DNA of 64,000 nucleotides from Pseudomonas sp. GD03919 (GTDB lineage Bacteria > Pseudomonadota > Gammaproteobacteria > Pseudomonadales > Pseudomonadaceae), in the NCBI RefSeq assembly GCF_029814935.1, contig NZ_CP104582.1, positions 62,001 through 126,000 of the forward strand. Direction: 5' to 3'. Below, in pieces: positions 17,297 to 27,025 of this stretch. The notes under the pieces were generated by a model. The model made no database searches and had not been told where the DNA came from. It saw only the letters and a list, made by a program, of their open reading frames with translations. The position numbers were made by a program, and so were the translations under genes. Each line of letters opens with the position of its first letter. Position 1 is the first letter of the stretch.

Positions 17297-17413
17297 TGTA
17301 GGAGCGGCGCCTCGCCGCGAACCCGGGCTCGAAACAATGCCGGGTGCGCTCTTGGCTATCATTGCGCCGATGGCGGGCGGTATAAGCTTCGCCCCGAGGC
17401 GGGGCTCCCACAC
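17297..17413. repeat. REP-type repeat between the two TRAP binding-protein genes
   Basis: TGTAGGAGCGGCGCCTCGCC at the left and CTTCGCCCCGAGGCGGGGCT with CCCACACA at the right frame a longer middle. It is similar to the element at 16052-16115, so each paralog is followed downstream by one copy. Confidence 0.7.
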
Positions 17414-17459
17414 ACAATAATGCGTTGGGAGCCTGGCCTGAAGGGACTCTCTTGTTGAA

Positions 17460-18554
17460 TCAACGCCAGTTGTACAGCTCTTTCTCGGTCAGCGCCTGCA
17501 TGGCGTTGGCCTCTTCGAGGAAGGCTTTCTGCGAGGCCCAGATGCGGCCGTTGAGGTCGTTCTCGGCGGCCAGGGCTTCGAGCACCAGGTTGGACTGCTC
17601 ACGCATGGCTTGCAGCACCTCATCCGGCAGGCGCTTGAACTGCACGCCCTCGCTCTTCAGGCTCTGCAGCGCCTTGGCGTTGTTGAATACGTAGTCGTCC
17701 ATCATGTCCAGGGTCGCGGCGCGTGCAGCTTCGACGACGATGGCCTGCAGATCTGCCGGCAGTGCGTCGAAGGCTTTCTGGTTGACCATCGCCTCGACCA
17801 CCGCCTGCGGCTCCTGCCAGCCCGGGAAGTAGTTGTACTTGGCTGCCTTGTGCAGGCCGAAGGCCAGGTCGTTATAGGGGCCGACCCAGTCGGTGGCATC
17901 GATGGCACCGGTCTGCAGGGAGGTGAAAATCTCGCCGCCCGGCAGGTTGACGGTGATCGCACCCAGACGGCTCCAGACTTCGCCGCCGAGGCCCGGCATG
18001 CGGATCTTCAGGCCCTTGATGTCGTCCAGGCTGTTGATTTCCTTGTTGAACCAGCCGCCCATCTGCATGGTGGTGTTGCCGGCCGACAGCGGCTTCACGC
18101 CGAAGGGGGCGTAGGTTTCGTCCCACAGCGCCTGGCCACCGCCGTGGCTGAGCCAGGCGTTCATTTCCAGAGTCGAAAGACCGAACGGCACGCTGCTGAA
18201 GAACTGCGCAGCCGGGACCTTGCCCTTCCAGTAGTACGGGGTGCCGTGGCCCATCTCGGCGGTGCCGCGGGAAACGGCATCGAATACTTCCAGCGCCGGC
18301 ACCAGCTCACCGGCGGCGTAGACCTTGACGGTCAGGCGCCCGGCGCTCATGGCATTTATACGTTCGGCCAGACGTTCGGCAGAGGTGCCCAGGCCGGGGA
18401 AGTTCTTCGGCCAGGACGTGACCATCTTCCAGTGGATGATTTCTGCCGGCTTGGCAGCGGCTTGCTCGCTGGCAGCCTTGTCGTCCTTGCAGCCAACCAG
18501 GCCGATTGCGGCGATCAGCGCCAGAGCGGTGCCGAACAGATTGCGGCGATTCAT
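17460..18554 (-). CDS. TRAP transporter solute-binding lipoprotein, copy B
   Basis: This 364-residue paralog of copy A begins MNRRNLFGTALALIAAIGLVGC. It has a lipobox LVGC and a weak twin-arginine look. The same ligand-binding core is present (GLKIRMPGLGGEVWSRLGA, AIDATDWVGPYNDLA), while residues near the ligand differ slightly (ITVNLPGGE against TTVVMPGGE), which could change specificity. It has its own 234-bp upstream gap relative to copy A and lies just downstream of uvrD. No membrane components are nearby. Confidence 0.9.
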   Translation of the reverse strand: MNRRNLFGTALALIAAIGLVGCKDDKAASEQAAAKPAEIIHWKMVTSWPKNFPGLGTSAERLAERINAMSAGRLTVKVYAAGELVPALEVFDAVSRGTAEMGHGTPYYWKGKVPAAQFFSSVPFGLSTLEMNAWLSHGGGQALWDETYAPFGVKPLSAGNTTMQMGGWFNKEINSLDDIKGLKIRMPGLGGEVWSRLGAITVNLPGGEIFTSLQTGAIDATDWVGPYNDLAFGLHKAAKYNYFPGWQEPQAVVEAMVNQKAFDALPADLQAIVVEAARAATLDMMDDYVFNNAKALQSLKSEGVQFKRLPDEVLQAMREQSNLVLEALAAENDLNGRIWASQKAFLEEANAMQALTEKELYNWR

Positions 18555-18577
18555 CGATTATCTCCAGGTACGGTGTA

Positions 18578-20761
18578 CTAACAGGCTTCGAGCTTGGCGT
18601 ATGCCAGCATCAGCCACTTACTGCCTTCGTTTTCGAAATTCACTTGGACCCGCGCCTGGGCGCCAGCACCCTCGAAATTGAGGATGGTGCCCTCGCCGAA
18701 CAGGCTGTGGTGTACGCGTTGGCCCAGACTGAAGGGCGTCTGCGGTACGGCGCTGCCGGCGAACAGGCTGCCGCCACCCATCGAGCTGGTGCTCACCGGG
18801 CGGCTGACGCTGTTGCTCAGGCGCACTTCCTGAATCAGCGGTGCGGGGATTTCGCGGACGAAGCGCGACACCTTGTTGTAGGTCTCGCTACCGTAGAGAC
18901 GCCGGGTTTCGGCGTAGCTGATCACCAGCTTCTGCATGGCACGGGTAATGCCGACATAGGCCAGGCGGCGTTCTTCTTCCAATCGGCCCGGTTCTTCCAG
19001 GCTCATCTTGTGCGGGAACAGACCCTCCTCCATCCCAACCAGGAATACCAGGGGGAATTCCAGGCCCTTGGCGCTGTGCAGGGTCATCAATTGAATGCTG
19101 TCTTCGTTCTCGGCGGCCTGAGTGTCGCCGGCCTCCAGCGAGGCGTGGGTGAGGAAGGCCTGCAGTGGGGTCAGCTCGTCGTCTTCGTCATTCTCGAAGG
19201 CGCGCGCGGCGCTGACCAGTTCCTCGAGGTTCTCTACCCGGGCCTGGCCCTTCTCGCCCTTTTCCGCCTCGTGATAAGCGAGCAGGCCGCTCTTATCGAT
19301 GACTACCTGGGTCATCTGGTGCAGGGGCATGGCAGCGACTTTCTCGTCGAGGTTATTTATCAAATCGATGAATGCGGTCAGCGCCCCGGCGGCCTTACCG
19401 GACAATGTTTTTGTTGCGAGCATTCGGCGAATAGCCGCCCACATTGGTAGCTCATGCTCACGCGCAAATTGGCGAATGTTTTCTACCGTTTTTTCGCCGA
19501 TACCACGTGCCGGCACGTTGATGATTCTTTCTAGCGCCGGATCGTTGTCTCGTGCGTCGAGCAGGCGCAGATAGGCCATGGCGTTCTTGATTTCGGCACG
19601 CTCGAAGAAGCGCTGACCACCGTAGATGCGGTAGGGGATCTTCTCGCGCAGCAGCGCCTCTTCCAGCACGCGCGACTGGGCGTTGGAGCGATAGAGAATG
19701 GCGATCTCGCTGCGCTTGAGGCCATCCTTGCGCAGGGCGTCCTCGATGGTCTCGACCACGTAGCGCGCTTCGTCGTGCTCGTTGAAGGCGGCGTACAGGG
19801 CCAGCGGCTCGCCGTCGCCGACGTCAGTGCGCAGCTCCTTGCCGAGGCGCCCCTGGTTGTTGGCGATCAGCGCGTTGGCGGCATTGAGGATGTTGGCGGT
19901 GGAGCGGTAGTTCTGCTCCAGGCGAATGATCTCGGCATCGGCGAAATCGCTGTCGAACTGCTGGATGTTCTCGATCTTCGCGCCGCGCCAGCCGTAGATC
20001 GACTGGTCGTCGTCGCCCACCACCATCAGGCTCTCGCCGCCCTTGGCGAGCATGCGCAGCCAGGCGTACTGCACGGCGTTGGTGTCCTGGAACTCGTCGA
20101 CAAGGATATGGCGGAAGCGGCGCTGGTAGTGCTCCAGCAGGCCAGGGTTGTCGCGCCACAGGTCGAGGGCGCGCAGCAGCAGTTCGGCGAAGTCGATGAC
20201 GCCGGTGCGCGCGCAGGCCGCCTCGTAGGCTTCGTAGATGCCGCGCATGGTGGCCAGGAACAGGTCGCCGCTGGCCTGGATACCCTGCGGACGAATGCCC
20301 TCGTCTTTCTGCCCGTTGATGAACCACTGCGCCTGCTTGGCTGGCCAGCGCTGTTCATCCAGGCCGAGGTCGCGGATTACCCGCTTGATCAGGCGCTGCT
20401 GATCGTCGGAGTCGAGAATCTGGAAGTTCTCGGCCAGCTTGGCCTCCTGCCAGTGCGCACGCAGCAGACGGTGCGCCAGGCCATGGAAGGTACCGACCCA
20501 CATGCCCGCCGGGGCATGGCCGAGCACGTCTTCGATGCGGTGGCGCATCTCGGCGGCGGCCTTGTTGGTGAAGGTCACCGACAGGATGCTGTGCGGCGAC
20601 ACGTCCAGGCGCTGGATTAGGAAGGCGATGCGGTGCACCAGCACGCGGGTCTTGCCCGAGCCGGCACCGGCCAGCACCAGCTGATGACCCGGCGGCGTGG
20701 TGACCGCATGGTGCTGGGCGGGATTGAGGGTGGTGAGTCTGTGGTCGAGGTCGTTTTGCAT
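18578..20761 (-). CDS. uvrD: DNA helicase II, UvrD
   Basis: A 727-residue superfamily-1 helicase with Q-motif region NPAQHHAV, Walker A AGAGSGKTR (K37), Walker B VDEFQDTN, GDDDQSIYGWRGA, motif IV EQNYRS, LMTLHSAKGLEFPLVFLVG and YVGITRAMQ. UvrD unwinds DNA in nucleotide-excision and mismatch repair. The C-terminal region (FSLGQRVHHSLFGEGTILNFEG) is the usual Tudor-like tail that contacts RNA polymerase or UvrB. Full length for the family; divergent from the GGDEF/EAL gene. Confidence 0.97.
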   Translation of the reverse strand: MQNDLDHRLTTLNPAQHHAVTTPPGHQLVLAGAGSGKTRVLVHRIAFLIQRLDVSPHSILSVTFTNKAAAEMRHRIEDVLGHAPAGMWVGTFHGLAHRLLRAHWQEAKLAENFQILDSDDQQRLIKRVIRDLGLDEQRWPAKQAQWFINGQKDEGIRPQGIQASGDLFLATMRGIYEAYEAACARTGVIDFAELLLRALDLWRDNPGLLEHYQRRFRHILVDEFQDTNAVQYAWLRMLAKGGESLMVVGDDDQSIYGWRGAKIENIQQFDSDFADAEIIRLEQNYRSTANILNAANALIANNQGRLGKELRTDVGDGEPLALYAAFNEHDEARYVVETIEDALRKDGLKRSEIAILYRSNAQSRVLEEALLREKIPYRIYGGQRFFERAEIKNAMAYLRLLDARDNDPALERIINVPARGIGEKTVENIRQFAREHELPMWAAIRRMLATKTLSGKAAGALTAFIDLINNLDEKVAAMPLHQMTQVVIDKSGLLAYHEAEKGEKGQARVENLEELVSAARAFENDEDDELTPLQAFLTHASLEAGDTQAAENEDSIQLMTLHSAKGLEFPLVFLVGMEEGLFPHKMSLEEPGRLEEERRLAYVGITRAMQKLVISYAETRRLYGSETYNKVSRFVREIPAPLIQEVRLSNSVSRPVSTSSMGGGSLFAGSAVPQTPFSLGQRVHHSLFGEGTILNFEGAGAQARVQVNFENEGSKWLMLAYAKLEAC

Positions 20762-21051
20762 CGCGGCATTCTAGGGGCCCGGACAGGGGAGGGCAAACCG
20801 TTGTCCGAGCGTGGAGAAACGCGTCCGATGCTACCGACGACTGGCAGGTCAGCGCGCAGGTGGGCGTGGTCAGGCGGCCAGGGGCCGTCGTGACGTGGCG
20901 CGGCCTGGCAGAAGTTCGGCATCAGGTTGTGAAATGCGCCACATCATTGTTGGGCAGAGCGTCTGTCTCGGGTATTCTCCCGCGACGTCAGGGCTGAGGC
21001 AGCTGAAAAAATACCGCAGCCCCTCAGGCAACCATTACAAGAAAATCGCCT

Positions 21052-23934
21052 ATGACCGCCACGACTAGCGCCGAAGTTCAAGAGGTGACGCTGGATCCGC
21101 ATCAGGCTGAGCGTCAGTTCGCCACGGATATTGCCGTCGAGCGTACCCGACTGTTGTTTCAGGGCTCGCGTCTGCCCACGTTGCTCATGCTCCTGGTTGG
21201 CCTGGCCTGCAGCCTGTTGCTGTGGAGTCAGCAGAGCGCCCTCATGCTCGCAGCATGGTTGGGCTGGGTGGTGTTGCTGGTGCTGCTGCGTCTGACCCAG
21301 GTGAACGCCTTCAACGCGGCGCTGCCGAGCCGCCAGGCCGAGCCCTACTGGCGAAACATCTTCCTGTTCGGCGCGGGGGCCTCCGGCCTGACCCTCGCCT
21401 TCGCCGTGATCGTCCTGGTGCCGGCCGATGTGTTCTATCAGCAGGCACTGGTCTATGGCCTGATCGCCGCGGCGATTCTTTCGGCCAGCGTCGCCTATGC
21501 CGTCAGCCTCTCGGCCTTTCTCAGCTTCGCCTTGCCCTGCCTGCTGCCTTCGGTGGCCTATCTGCTGCTGGCCGACAACAGCCTGCAACGCGGTTGGGGG
21601 CTGCTTGGGCTGATCCTGTTTCTTGCCCTGCTGATCGTGGCCTGGCAGGTCAATCGCCTGGTACAGCGCAGCTTGCTGCAACGGTTCCATAATCTAGCGC
21701 TGATCAGCAATCTGGAGCATGCCAAGCAGCGCGCCGAAGGGCTCAACGAAGAGCTGGCGCGCGAGGTTGAGCAACGCCGTCGTGCCGAACGTGAGCTGCG
21801 CGGTGCCCATGGTGCGCTGGAAATGCGCGTGGCCGAGCGTACCCTGGAGCTGGACGAGGCGACTCATGCGCTGGGCAAGAGCCAGGAGCGCCTGGCCCTG
21901 GCGCTGGAGGCCAGTGAGCTGGGGCTGTGGGACTGGGATCTGGAAAGCGATCAGGTGCATCATTCGCACCTGCGCGAGCTGTTCGGTCTGGAGCCGGAGC
22001 AGGTGCGGGTGATGCTGCGCGACCTCACCCCGCGTCTGCACCCGGACGACCTGCCACGACTGCGTCGGGCGCTGGTTCAGCACCTCAAGGGGCGCAGCGA
22101 GGATTATCAGATCGAGTACCGCGTGCGCCATGTCGATGGCCACTGGGTCTGGGTCGAAGACCGTGGCCGTGCGGTCGAGCGCGACGCCGCCGGTCGTGTC
22201 CGGCGCATGCTCGGCACGCGACGTGACGTCAGCGCGCGGCGTCAGCAGGAGCAGCAGCAACGTCTGGCCGCCACCGTGTTCGAGGCGGCCAGCGAAGGCA
22301 TCTTCATTCTCGACCCCGACTACCGCGTGCTGGCGGTCAACCGCGCCTTCAGCGCGGTGACCGGCTATAGCAGCGAGGAAGTGGTCGGGCGCAGGGTGAC
22401 CAGCCTGTTCGGCAGTCGTGAGATGAGCCGGCAATACCAGATGATCCGCCAGGAGCTGGACGGTAGCGGCACCTGGCAGGGCGAACTGATCGAGACGCGC
22501 AAGAGCGGCGAGCTCTACCCGCAATGGCTGCAGCTCAATCTGGTGCGCGATACCAGCGGGCGGCCCAGCCATATCGTCGGTTTCTTCGCCGACCTGACGG
22601 CGCGGCGCGAGGCTGAGGAGCGCCTGCGCTACCTCTCGCACTACGACGACCTCACCGGGCTGGCCAACCGCAGCCTGTTCAAGGAGCGTCTGCATGAAGC
22701 CAGCCAGCGCGCACGGCAGAGTGGCCGCAGCATCGCCTTGGTGCACATCGATCTGGATCGCTTCAAGCTGCTCAACGACAGCCTCGGGCATGAGGTGGCG
22801 GACCAGTTGCTGCGCCAGATAAGCCGCCGCCTGACCCAGACCGTACCCGAGGCCGACTGCATCGCGCGGCTGTCGGCTGATGAATTTGCCATCATCCTCG
22901 ATGCCTATGGCAGCCTTTCCAGCCTGGCGCGGGTGGCCAGTCGGCTGCTGGCCAAGCTGCGCGTGCCGATGACCGTCGGTGGCCACGAGCTGGTGATCAG
23001 TGCCTCGCTGGGCATCAGTCTGCTGCCGGACTACGCCCGCGAGATCAGCGCACTGATCAGCCAGGCCAACATGGCCGTGCAACATGCCAAGCACCTGGGC
23101 GGCAACACCTTCCAGTTCTTCACCGACAACCTGCAGGCCTGCACCCTGGAGCGCCTGCAACTGGAGAACCAGCTGCGCAAGGCCATCGACGAAGGCCAGC
23201 TGGAGGTGTTCTACCAGCCCAAACTGAACCTCGCCGACGACCAGCTCAATGCTGCCGAGGCGCTGGTGCGCTGGCGCCATCCGCAACAGGGCATGGTGCC
23301 GCCGAGCGAGTTCATCGGTCTGGCCGAGGAAACCGGGCTGATCGCACCGATTGGCGAGTTCGTGCTGCGTCAGGCCTGCCAGCAGGCGTGTGAATGGCAG
23401 CGTCAGGGGCTGGCGAAAATCCGTGTGTCGGTGAACATCTCGGTGCATCAGCTGCGCCAGGGCAACCTCACCAGCCTGGTGCGTCAGGTGCTCGAAGAGA
23501 CCGGCCTGGCGCCGCAATATCTCGAACTGGAGCTGACCGAAAGCCAACTGCTGGACAACGTCGACAGCGTCATCGTCACCTTCCGCCAGCTGCGCGAACT
23601 GGGGGTCAAGCTGGCCATCGACGACTTTGGCACCGGCTATTCCTCGCTCAGTTACCTCAAGCGCTTCCCGGTGCATTACGTGAAGATCGACCAGACCTTC
23701 ATCCGCGACCTGTCACCCGGTGGCGAGGATGCCGCAATCACCCGCGCGATCATCGCCATGGCTCACAGCCTGGAGCTGAAAGTGGTGGCCGAGGGCGTGG
23801 AAACCCAGGCGCAGATGGATTTCCTCAAGAGCCAGAACTGCGACGAGATCCAGGGCTTCCTGATCAGCCGCCCGGTGGAGGCAAGCGCCTTCGCCGAGCT
23901 GCTGCGCGCGCAGATCGACAATCCGCTGGATTGA
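21052..23934 (+). CDS. Membrane PAS-PAS-GGDEF-EAL protein, likely c-di-GMP phosphodiesterase
   Basis: The 960-residue protein has several membrane segments at about 40-205, a coiled coil (about 215-285), two PAS/PAC domains (about 285-410 and 410-525), a GGDEF domain and an EAL domain. The GGDEF active site is degenerate (S608-A-D-E-F612), so cyclase activity is unlikely. The EAL domain keeps E736-A-L738, the ELTES segment, DDFGTGYSSL, KIDQTF and EGVET, and should hydrolyse c-di-GMP. The degenerate domain may bind GTP as an activator. The gene is monocistronic, divergent from uvrD. The ligand of the sensor domains is unknown. Confidence 0.92.
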   Translation: MTATTSAEVQEVTLDPHQAERQFATDIAVERTRLLFQGSRLPTLLMLLVGLACSLLLWSQQSALMLAAWLGWVVLLVLLRLTQVNAFNAALPSRQAEPYWRNIFLFGAGASGLTLAFAVIVLVPADVFYQQALVYGLIAAAILSASVAYAVSLSAFLSFALPCLLPSVAYLLLADNSLQRGWGLLGLILFLALLIVAWQVNRLVQRSLLQRFHNLALISNLEHAKQRAEGLNEELAREVEQRRRAERELRGAHGALEMRVAERTLELDEATHALGKSQERLALALEASELGLWDWDLESDQVHHSHLRELFGLEPEQVRVMLRDLTPRLHPDDLPRLRRALVQHLKGRSEDYQIEYRVRHVDGHWVWVEDRGRAVERDAAGRVRRMLGTRRDVSARRQQEQQQRLAATVFEAASEGIFILDPDYRVLAVNRAFSAVTGYSSEEVVGRRVTSLFGSREMSRQYQMIRQELDGSGTWQGELIETRKSGELYPQWLQLNLVRDTSGRPSHIVGFFADLTARREAEERLRYLSHYDDLTGLANRSLFKERLHEASQRARQSGRSIALVHIDLDRFKLLNDSLGHEVADQLLRQISRRLTQTVPEADCIARLSADEFAIILDAYGSLSSLARVASRLLAKLRVPMTVGGHELVISASLGISLLPDYAREISALISQANMAVQHAKHLGGNTFQFFTDNLQACTLERLQLENQLRKAIDEGQLEVFYQPKLNLADDQLNAAEALVRWRHPQQGMVPPSEFIGLAEETGLIAPIGEFVLRQACQQACEWQRQGLAKIRVSVNISVHQLRQGNLTSLVRQVLEETGLAPQYLELELTESQLLDNVDSVIVTFRQLRELGVKLAIDDFGTGYSSLSYLKRFPVHYVKIDQTFIRDLSPGGEDAAITRAIIAMAHSLELKVVAEGVETQAQMDFLKSQNCDEIQGFLISRPVEASAFAELLRAQIDNPLD

Positions 23935-23949
23935 AGGTTTGTCCCGCGC

Positions 23950-24375
23950 TCACTTGGCGAACAGCTGGCCGATGTCCTTGAACGCCTTGAACTCCAGGGC
24001 ATTGCCGCAGGGGTCGAGAAGGAACAGGGTGGCCTGCTCACCGACCTGGCCCTTGAAGCGCACATAGGGTTCGATGACGAAAGTCGTCTGGCGGCTGCGC
24101 AGGCGCTCGGCCAGCGCCTCCCAATCGTCCCAGGCGAGCACCACGCCGAAATGCGGCACCGGCACGTCATGGCCGTCCACCGGGTTGCTGGCGGCTGCTT
24201 CCTGATAAGCCATCTTCGGCGCCTCGTGGATCACCAACTGGTGGCCGAAGAAATCGAAATCCACCCAGTGCTCGCTGCTGCGGCCTTCGGCGCAGCCGAA
24301 CACCTCGCCATAGAAATGCCGCGCGGCAGGCAGGTCGTACACGGGAATCGCCAGGTGAAAGGGTGCAAGGGCCAT
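23950..24375 (-). CDS. VOC family (glyoxalase/dioxygenase-like) protein
   Basis: A 141-residue single-domain VOC protein ([53 protein letters not shown]). Candidate metal ligands are H8 in the first half and the final glutamate region (ALEFK). It may be a lyase, isomerase or dioxygenase. The ATG at 24375 is chosen; a GTG at 24378 is an alternative. It is divergent from a LysR gene, which is its likely regulator. Confidence 0.85.
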   Translation of the reverse strand: MALAPFHLAIPVYDLPAARHFYGEVFGCAEGRSSEHWVDFDFFGHQLVIHEAPKMAYQEAAASNPVDGHDVPVPHFGVVLAWDDWEALAERLRSRQTTFVIEPYVRFKGQVGEQATLFLLDPCGNALEFKAFKDIGQLFAK

Positions 24376-24519
24376 CACGGATTACCTCTGATTATTGTGA
24401 GTAGGGCGGGTGCAACCCCGCCATCGATGTTCGTCGCTCCAGCCTATCAACAGCGAAATTGTCGGAAAGCGAATATTCTTTCGTGCAAGCTCAAATAATT
24501 TCGATCATTCGAGGCGCCG

Positions 24520-25377
24520 ATGCTGCGTGAACTGAAAACCTTCATCACCGTCGCCCGTTTGGGCACCTTCGCCGCTGCCGGTCAACAAGTGGGCCTGACC
24601 CAGTCGGCGGTCAGCGCGCAGATGCGCGTATTGGAGCAGCACCTCGGCGTGCGCCTGTTCGACCGCAGTGGTCGCGCTGCCGTGCTCAATGCGGCCGGCC
24701 GGCATGCCCTGCCGCTGGCCGAGCAGATGCTCGCGCTGTACGCGCAAATGGCGCTACCGCAGGCGGCCGATCAGTGGCAGGGCGAGCTGCGCGTCGGCGC
24801 CATCGCCACCTTGCAGACCGGCCTGTTGGCCGAGGCGCTGCCGCGCTTTCGGCAACTGGCGCCGCGGGTCGAACTGAAGCTGGTGCCGGGCGTGTCCTTG
24901 CAGCTGTTCAGCCAGCTGGATGCCGGCGAGCTGGATCTGGCACTGCTGATCAAACCGCCGTTTGCCTTGCCCAAGGAAATCCTCGAAGTCCCGCTGGCGC
25001 ACGAGCCCTTCGTGCTCATCGCTCCGCTGGACGTGCCGGGCGACGACCCGCTGCGCCTGCTGGTCGAGCAACCTTTCGTGCGCTACGACCGCGCCTCGTT
25101 CGGTGGGCGCCAGGTGACCCGCTTTCTGCGTGAACAGCAGCTGAACGTGCACGAGGCGCTGGAGCTGGATGAGCTGGAAGCCATCGTGCGTCTGGTGGAG
25201 AACGGCATGGGCGTCGCCCTGGTGCCACGCGCGGGCCTGTGGCTGCAACGGCCCACGCGCCTGCGGGTGATCGAGCTGGGCGCGCTGGCCTTCCATCGCG
25301 AACTGGTCGCCCTGGTGCGGCGGGCGCAGCGTCAGCCGGCGCTGGATTGCCTGCTGGAATGTTTGCGGCGCTTGTAG
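24520..25377 (+). CDS. LysR family transcriptional regulator
   Basis: A 285-residue regulator with the N-terminal winged HTH (LRELKTFITVARLGTFAAAG, TQSAVSAQMRVLEQHLGVRLFDR) and a periplasmic-binding-protein-like effector domain. The divergent arrangement with the VOC gene, about 144 bp apart, suggests that it controls that gene. The effector is unknown. Confidence 0.92.
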   Translation: MLRELKTFITVARLGTFAAAGQQVGLTQSAVSAQMRVLEQHLGVRLFDRSGRAAVLNAAGRHALPLAEQMLALYAQMALPQAADQWQGELRVGAIATLQTGLLAEALPRFRQLAPRVELKLVPGVSLQLFSQLDAGELDLALLIKPPFALPKEILEVPLAHEPFVLIAPLDVPGDDPLRLLVEQPFVRYDRASFGGRQVTRFLREQQLNVHEALELDELEAIVRLVENGMGVALVPRAGLWLQRPTRLRVIELGALAFHRELVALVRRAQRQPALDCLLECLRRL

Positions 25378-25396
25378 CCCGGATGCAATCCGGGGC
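25374..25396. repeat. REP half-element
   Basis: TTGTAGCCCGGATGCAATCC continues into GGGG. It shares the core found at 15342-15361 and overlaps the stop region of the LysR gene. Confidence 0.6.
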
Positions 25397-25459
25397 GCTG
25401 GCGTCGGTGCCAGGTGAGCGCTATGGATCGCGGGGGACTGGCCGCTAGGTTCCACACAT

Positions 25460-25493
25460 AAAAATGCCGCGCGGCTTTGCAGCGGCGCGGCAT
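25460..25493 (-). terminator. Intrinsic terminator of metQ
   Basis: On the reverse strand ATGCCGCGCC and GCGCGGCAT pair and are followed by TTTTTATG. It lies about 30 bp downstream of the metQ stop. Confidence 0.8.
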
Positions 25494-25521
25494 TGGTTAC
25501 AGCAAAAGCGGTCGGCGGCGA

Positions 25522-26292
25522 TCAGAACGCCGGGACCACGGCGCCCTGGTACTTCTCTTCGATGAACTGCTTGACCTCGGCGCTGTGCAGGGCCTTGACC
25601 AGCTTCTGCACGGCGTCGCTGTCCTTGTTGTCGGCGCGGGTCACCAGAATGTTCACGTAGGGCGAGTCGCTGCCTTCGATGGCCAGGGCATCCTGGGTCG
25701 GGTTCAGCTTGGCTTCCAGGGCGTAGTTGGTGTTGATCAGGGCGAGATCGACCTGGCTCAGCACGCGCGGCAGGGTAGCTGCTTCCAGTTCACGCACCTT
25801 GATGCCTTTCGGGTTTTCGACGATGTCCTTCGGCGTGGCGAGGATGCCGGCTTCCGGCTTGAGGGTGATCACGCCGGCTTTCTGCAGCAGCAGCAGGGCG
25901 CGACCGCCGTTGGTGGCATCGTTGGGGATGGCCACGGTTGCGCCTTGCGGCAGCTCGCTCAGGTTCTTGATCTTGCTCGAGTAGGCGCCGAAGGGCTCGA
26001 CGTGTACGCCGGCAACGCTGACCAGCTCGGTCTTGCGGCTGGCGTTGAACTCGTCCAGGTACGGCTGGTGTTGGAAGAAGTTGGCGTCGAGGTTGCCTTG
26101 CTGCACCTGCAGGTTGGGCTGCACGTAGTCGGTGAACACGCGCACCTTCAGCTCCACGCCTTCTTTGGCCAGGGCCGGTTTGACGAATTCGAGGATTTCC
26201 GCGTGCGGCACCGGAGTGGCGGCGACGCTGAGGGTTTCGGCCTGGGCCGAGAAGGCCACAAAGGCGGCGAGGGCAGTCAGCAGTTTCTTCAT
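25522..26292 (-). CDS. metQ: Methionine-binding protein MetQ (NlpA family)
   Basis: The 256-residue protein (start MKKLLTALAA after AAGGA) is the substrate-binding part of the D/L-methionine ABC importer. LSVAATPVPHAEILEFVKPAL, FTDYVQPNLQVQQG and NANFFQHQPYLDEF-type segments are typical. The signal peptide ends AFSAQA before ETLSV and contains no lipobox cysteine, so it looks like a free periplasmic protein instead of the usual lipoprotein. It is the last gene of metNIQ. Confidence 0.94.
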   Translation of the reverse strand: MKKLLTALAAFVAFSAQAETLSVAATPVPHAEILEFVKPALAKEGVELKVRVFTDYVQPNLQVQQGNLDANFFQHQPYLDEFNASRKTELVSVAGVHVEPFGAYSSKIKNLSELPQGATVAIPNDATNGGRALLLLQKAGVITLKPEAGILATPKDIVENPKGIKVRELEAATLPRVLSQVDLALINTNYALEAKLNPTQDALAIEGSDSPYVNILVTRADNKDSDAVQKLVKALHSAEVKQFIEEKYQGAVVPAF

Positions 26293-26356
26293 ATCAAGAT
26301 TCCTTTTGGGAAGGTTGGCGCGGCTCTCGCGGGTGGCGAGTCGCCGCTTGTTGGGA

Positions 26357-27025
26357 TTACTTGCGAGAAAAATGCACCACCAGCCGATCACCGACCATCT
26401 GCAGCACCTGCACTATGATCAACAGCAGGATCACGGTCACGGCCATCACGTCCGGCTGGTAGCGCTGGTAGCCGTAGCGCACGGCCAGGTCGCCGAGGCC
26501 ACCGCCGCCGATCAGGCCGCTCATGGCGGTGTAGGACACCAGGGTAATCGCGGTGACGGTGGTGGCCGCGAGCAGGCCGGGCAGCGCCTCGGGCAGCAGC
26601 GCGCGGGTGATGATCTGCCAGGTGCTGGCGCCCATCGCCTGGGTCGCCTCGATGATGCCGCGCTCGACTTCACGCAGGGCGGTTTCCACCAGGCGCGCGA
26701 AGAACGGCGTGGCGCCCACCACCAGCGGCGGGATGGCGCCGGCGACGCCCAGCGAGGTGCCGACCAGCAGCTCGGTGAAGGGAATCATCAGGATCAGCAG
26801 GATGACGAAGGGCACCGAGCGCAGGATGTTCACCACCAGTGACAGTGCGCCATACAGGGCCTTCTGCTCGAACAGCTGGCGCGGGCCGGTCAGAAACAGC
26901 AGCACGCCGAGCGGCAGGCCGAGCAGCACGGTGAACAGCATCGAGCCGAGCAGCATGTTCAGGGTGTCGAGACTGGCCTGCCAGATTTCCGGCCAGAATA
27001 CGTTGGGTAGCAGTTGTTCGAGCAT
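26357..27025 (-). CDS. metI: Methionine ABC transporter permease MetI
   Basis: A 222-residue inner-membrane protein with five or so membrane segments and the EAA-type coupling loop (IIEATQAMGASTWQIITRALLPEALPG). It forms the channel of the methionine importer with MetN. Its ATG overlaps the metN stop by one base, showing translational coupling. Confidence 0.95.
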   Translation of the reverse strand: MLEQLLPNVFWPEIWQASLDTLNMLLGSMLFTVLLGLPLGVLLFLTGPRQLFEQKALYGALSLVVNILRSVPFVILLILMIPFTELLVGTSLGVAGAIPPLVVGATPFFARLVETALREVERGIIEATQAMGASTWQIITRALLPEALPGLLAATTVTAITLVSYTAMSGLIGGGGLGDLAVRYGYQRYQPDVMAVTVILLLIIVQVLQMVGDRLVVHFSRK

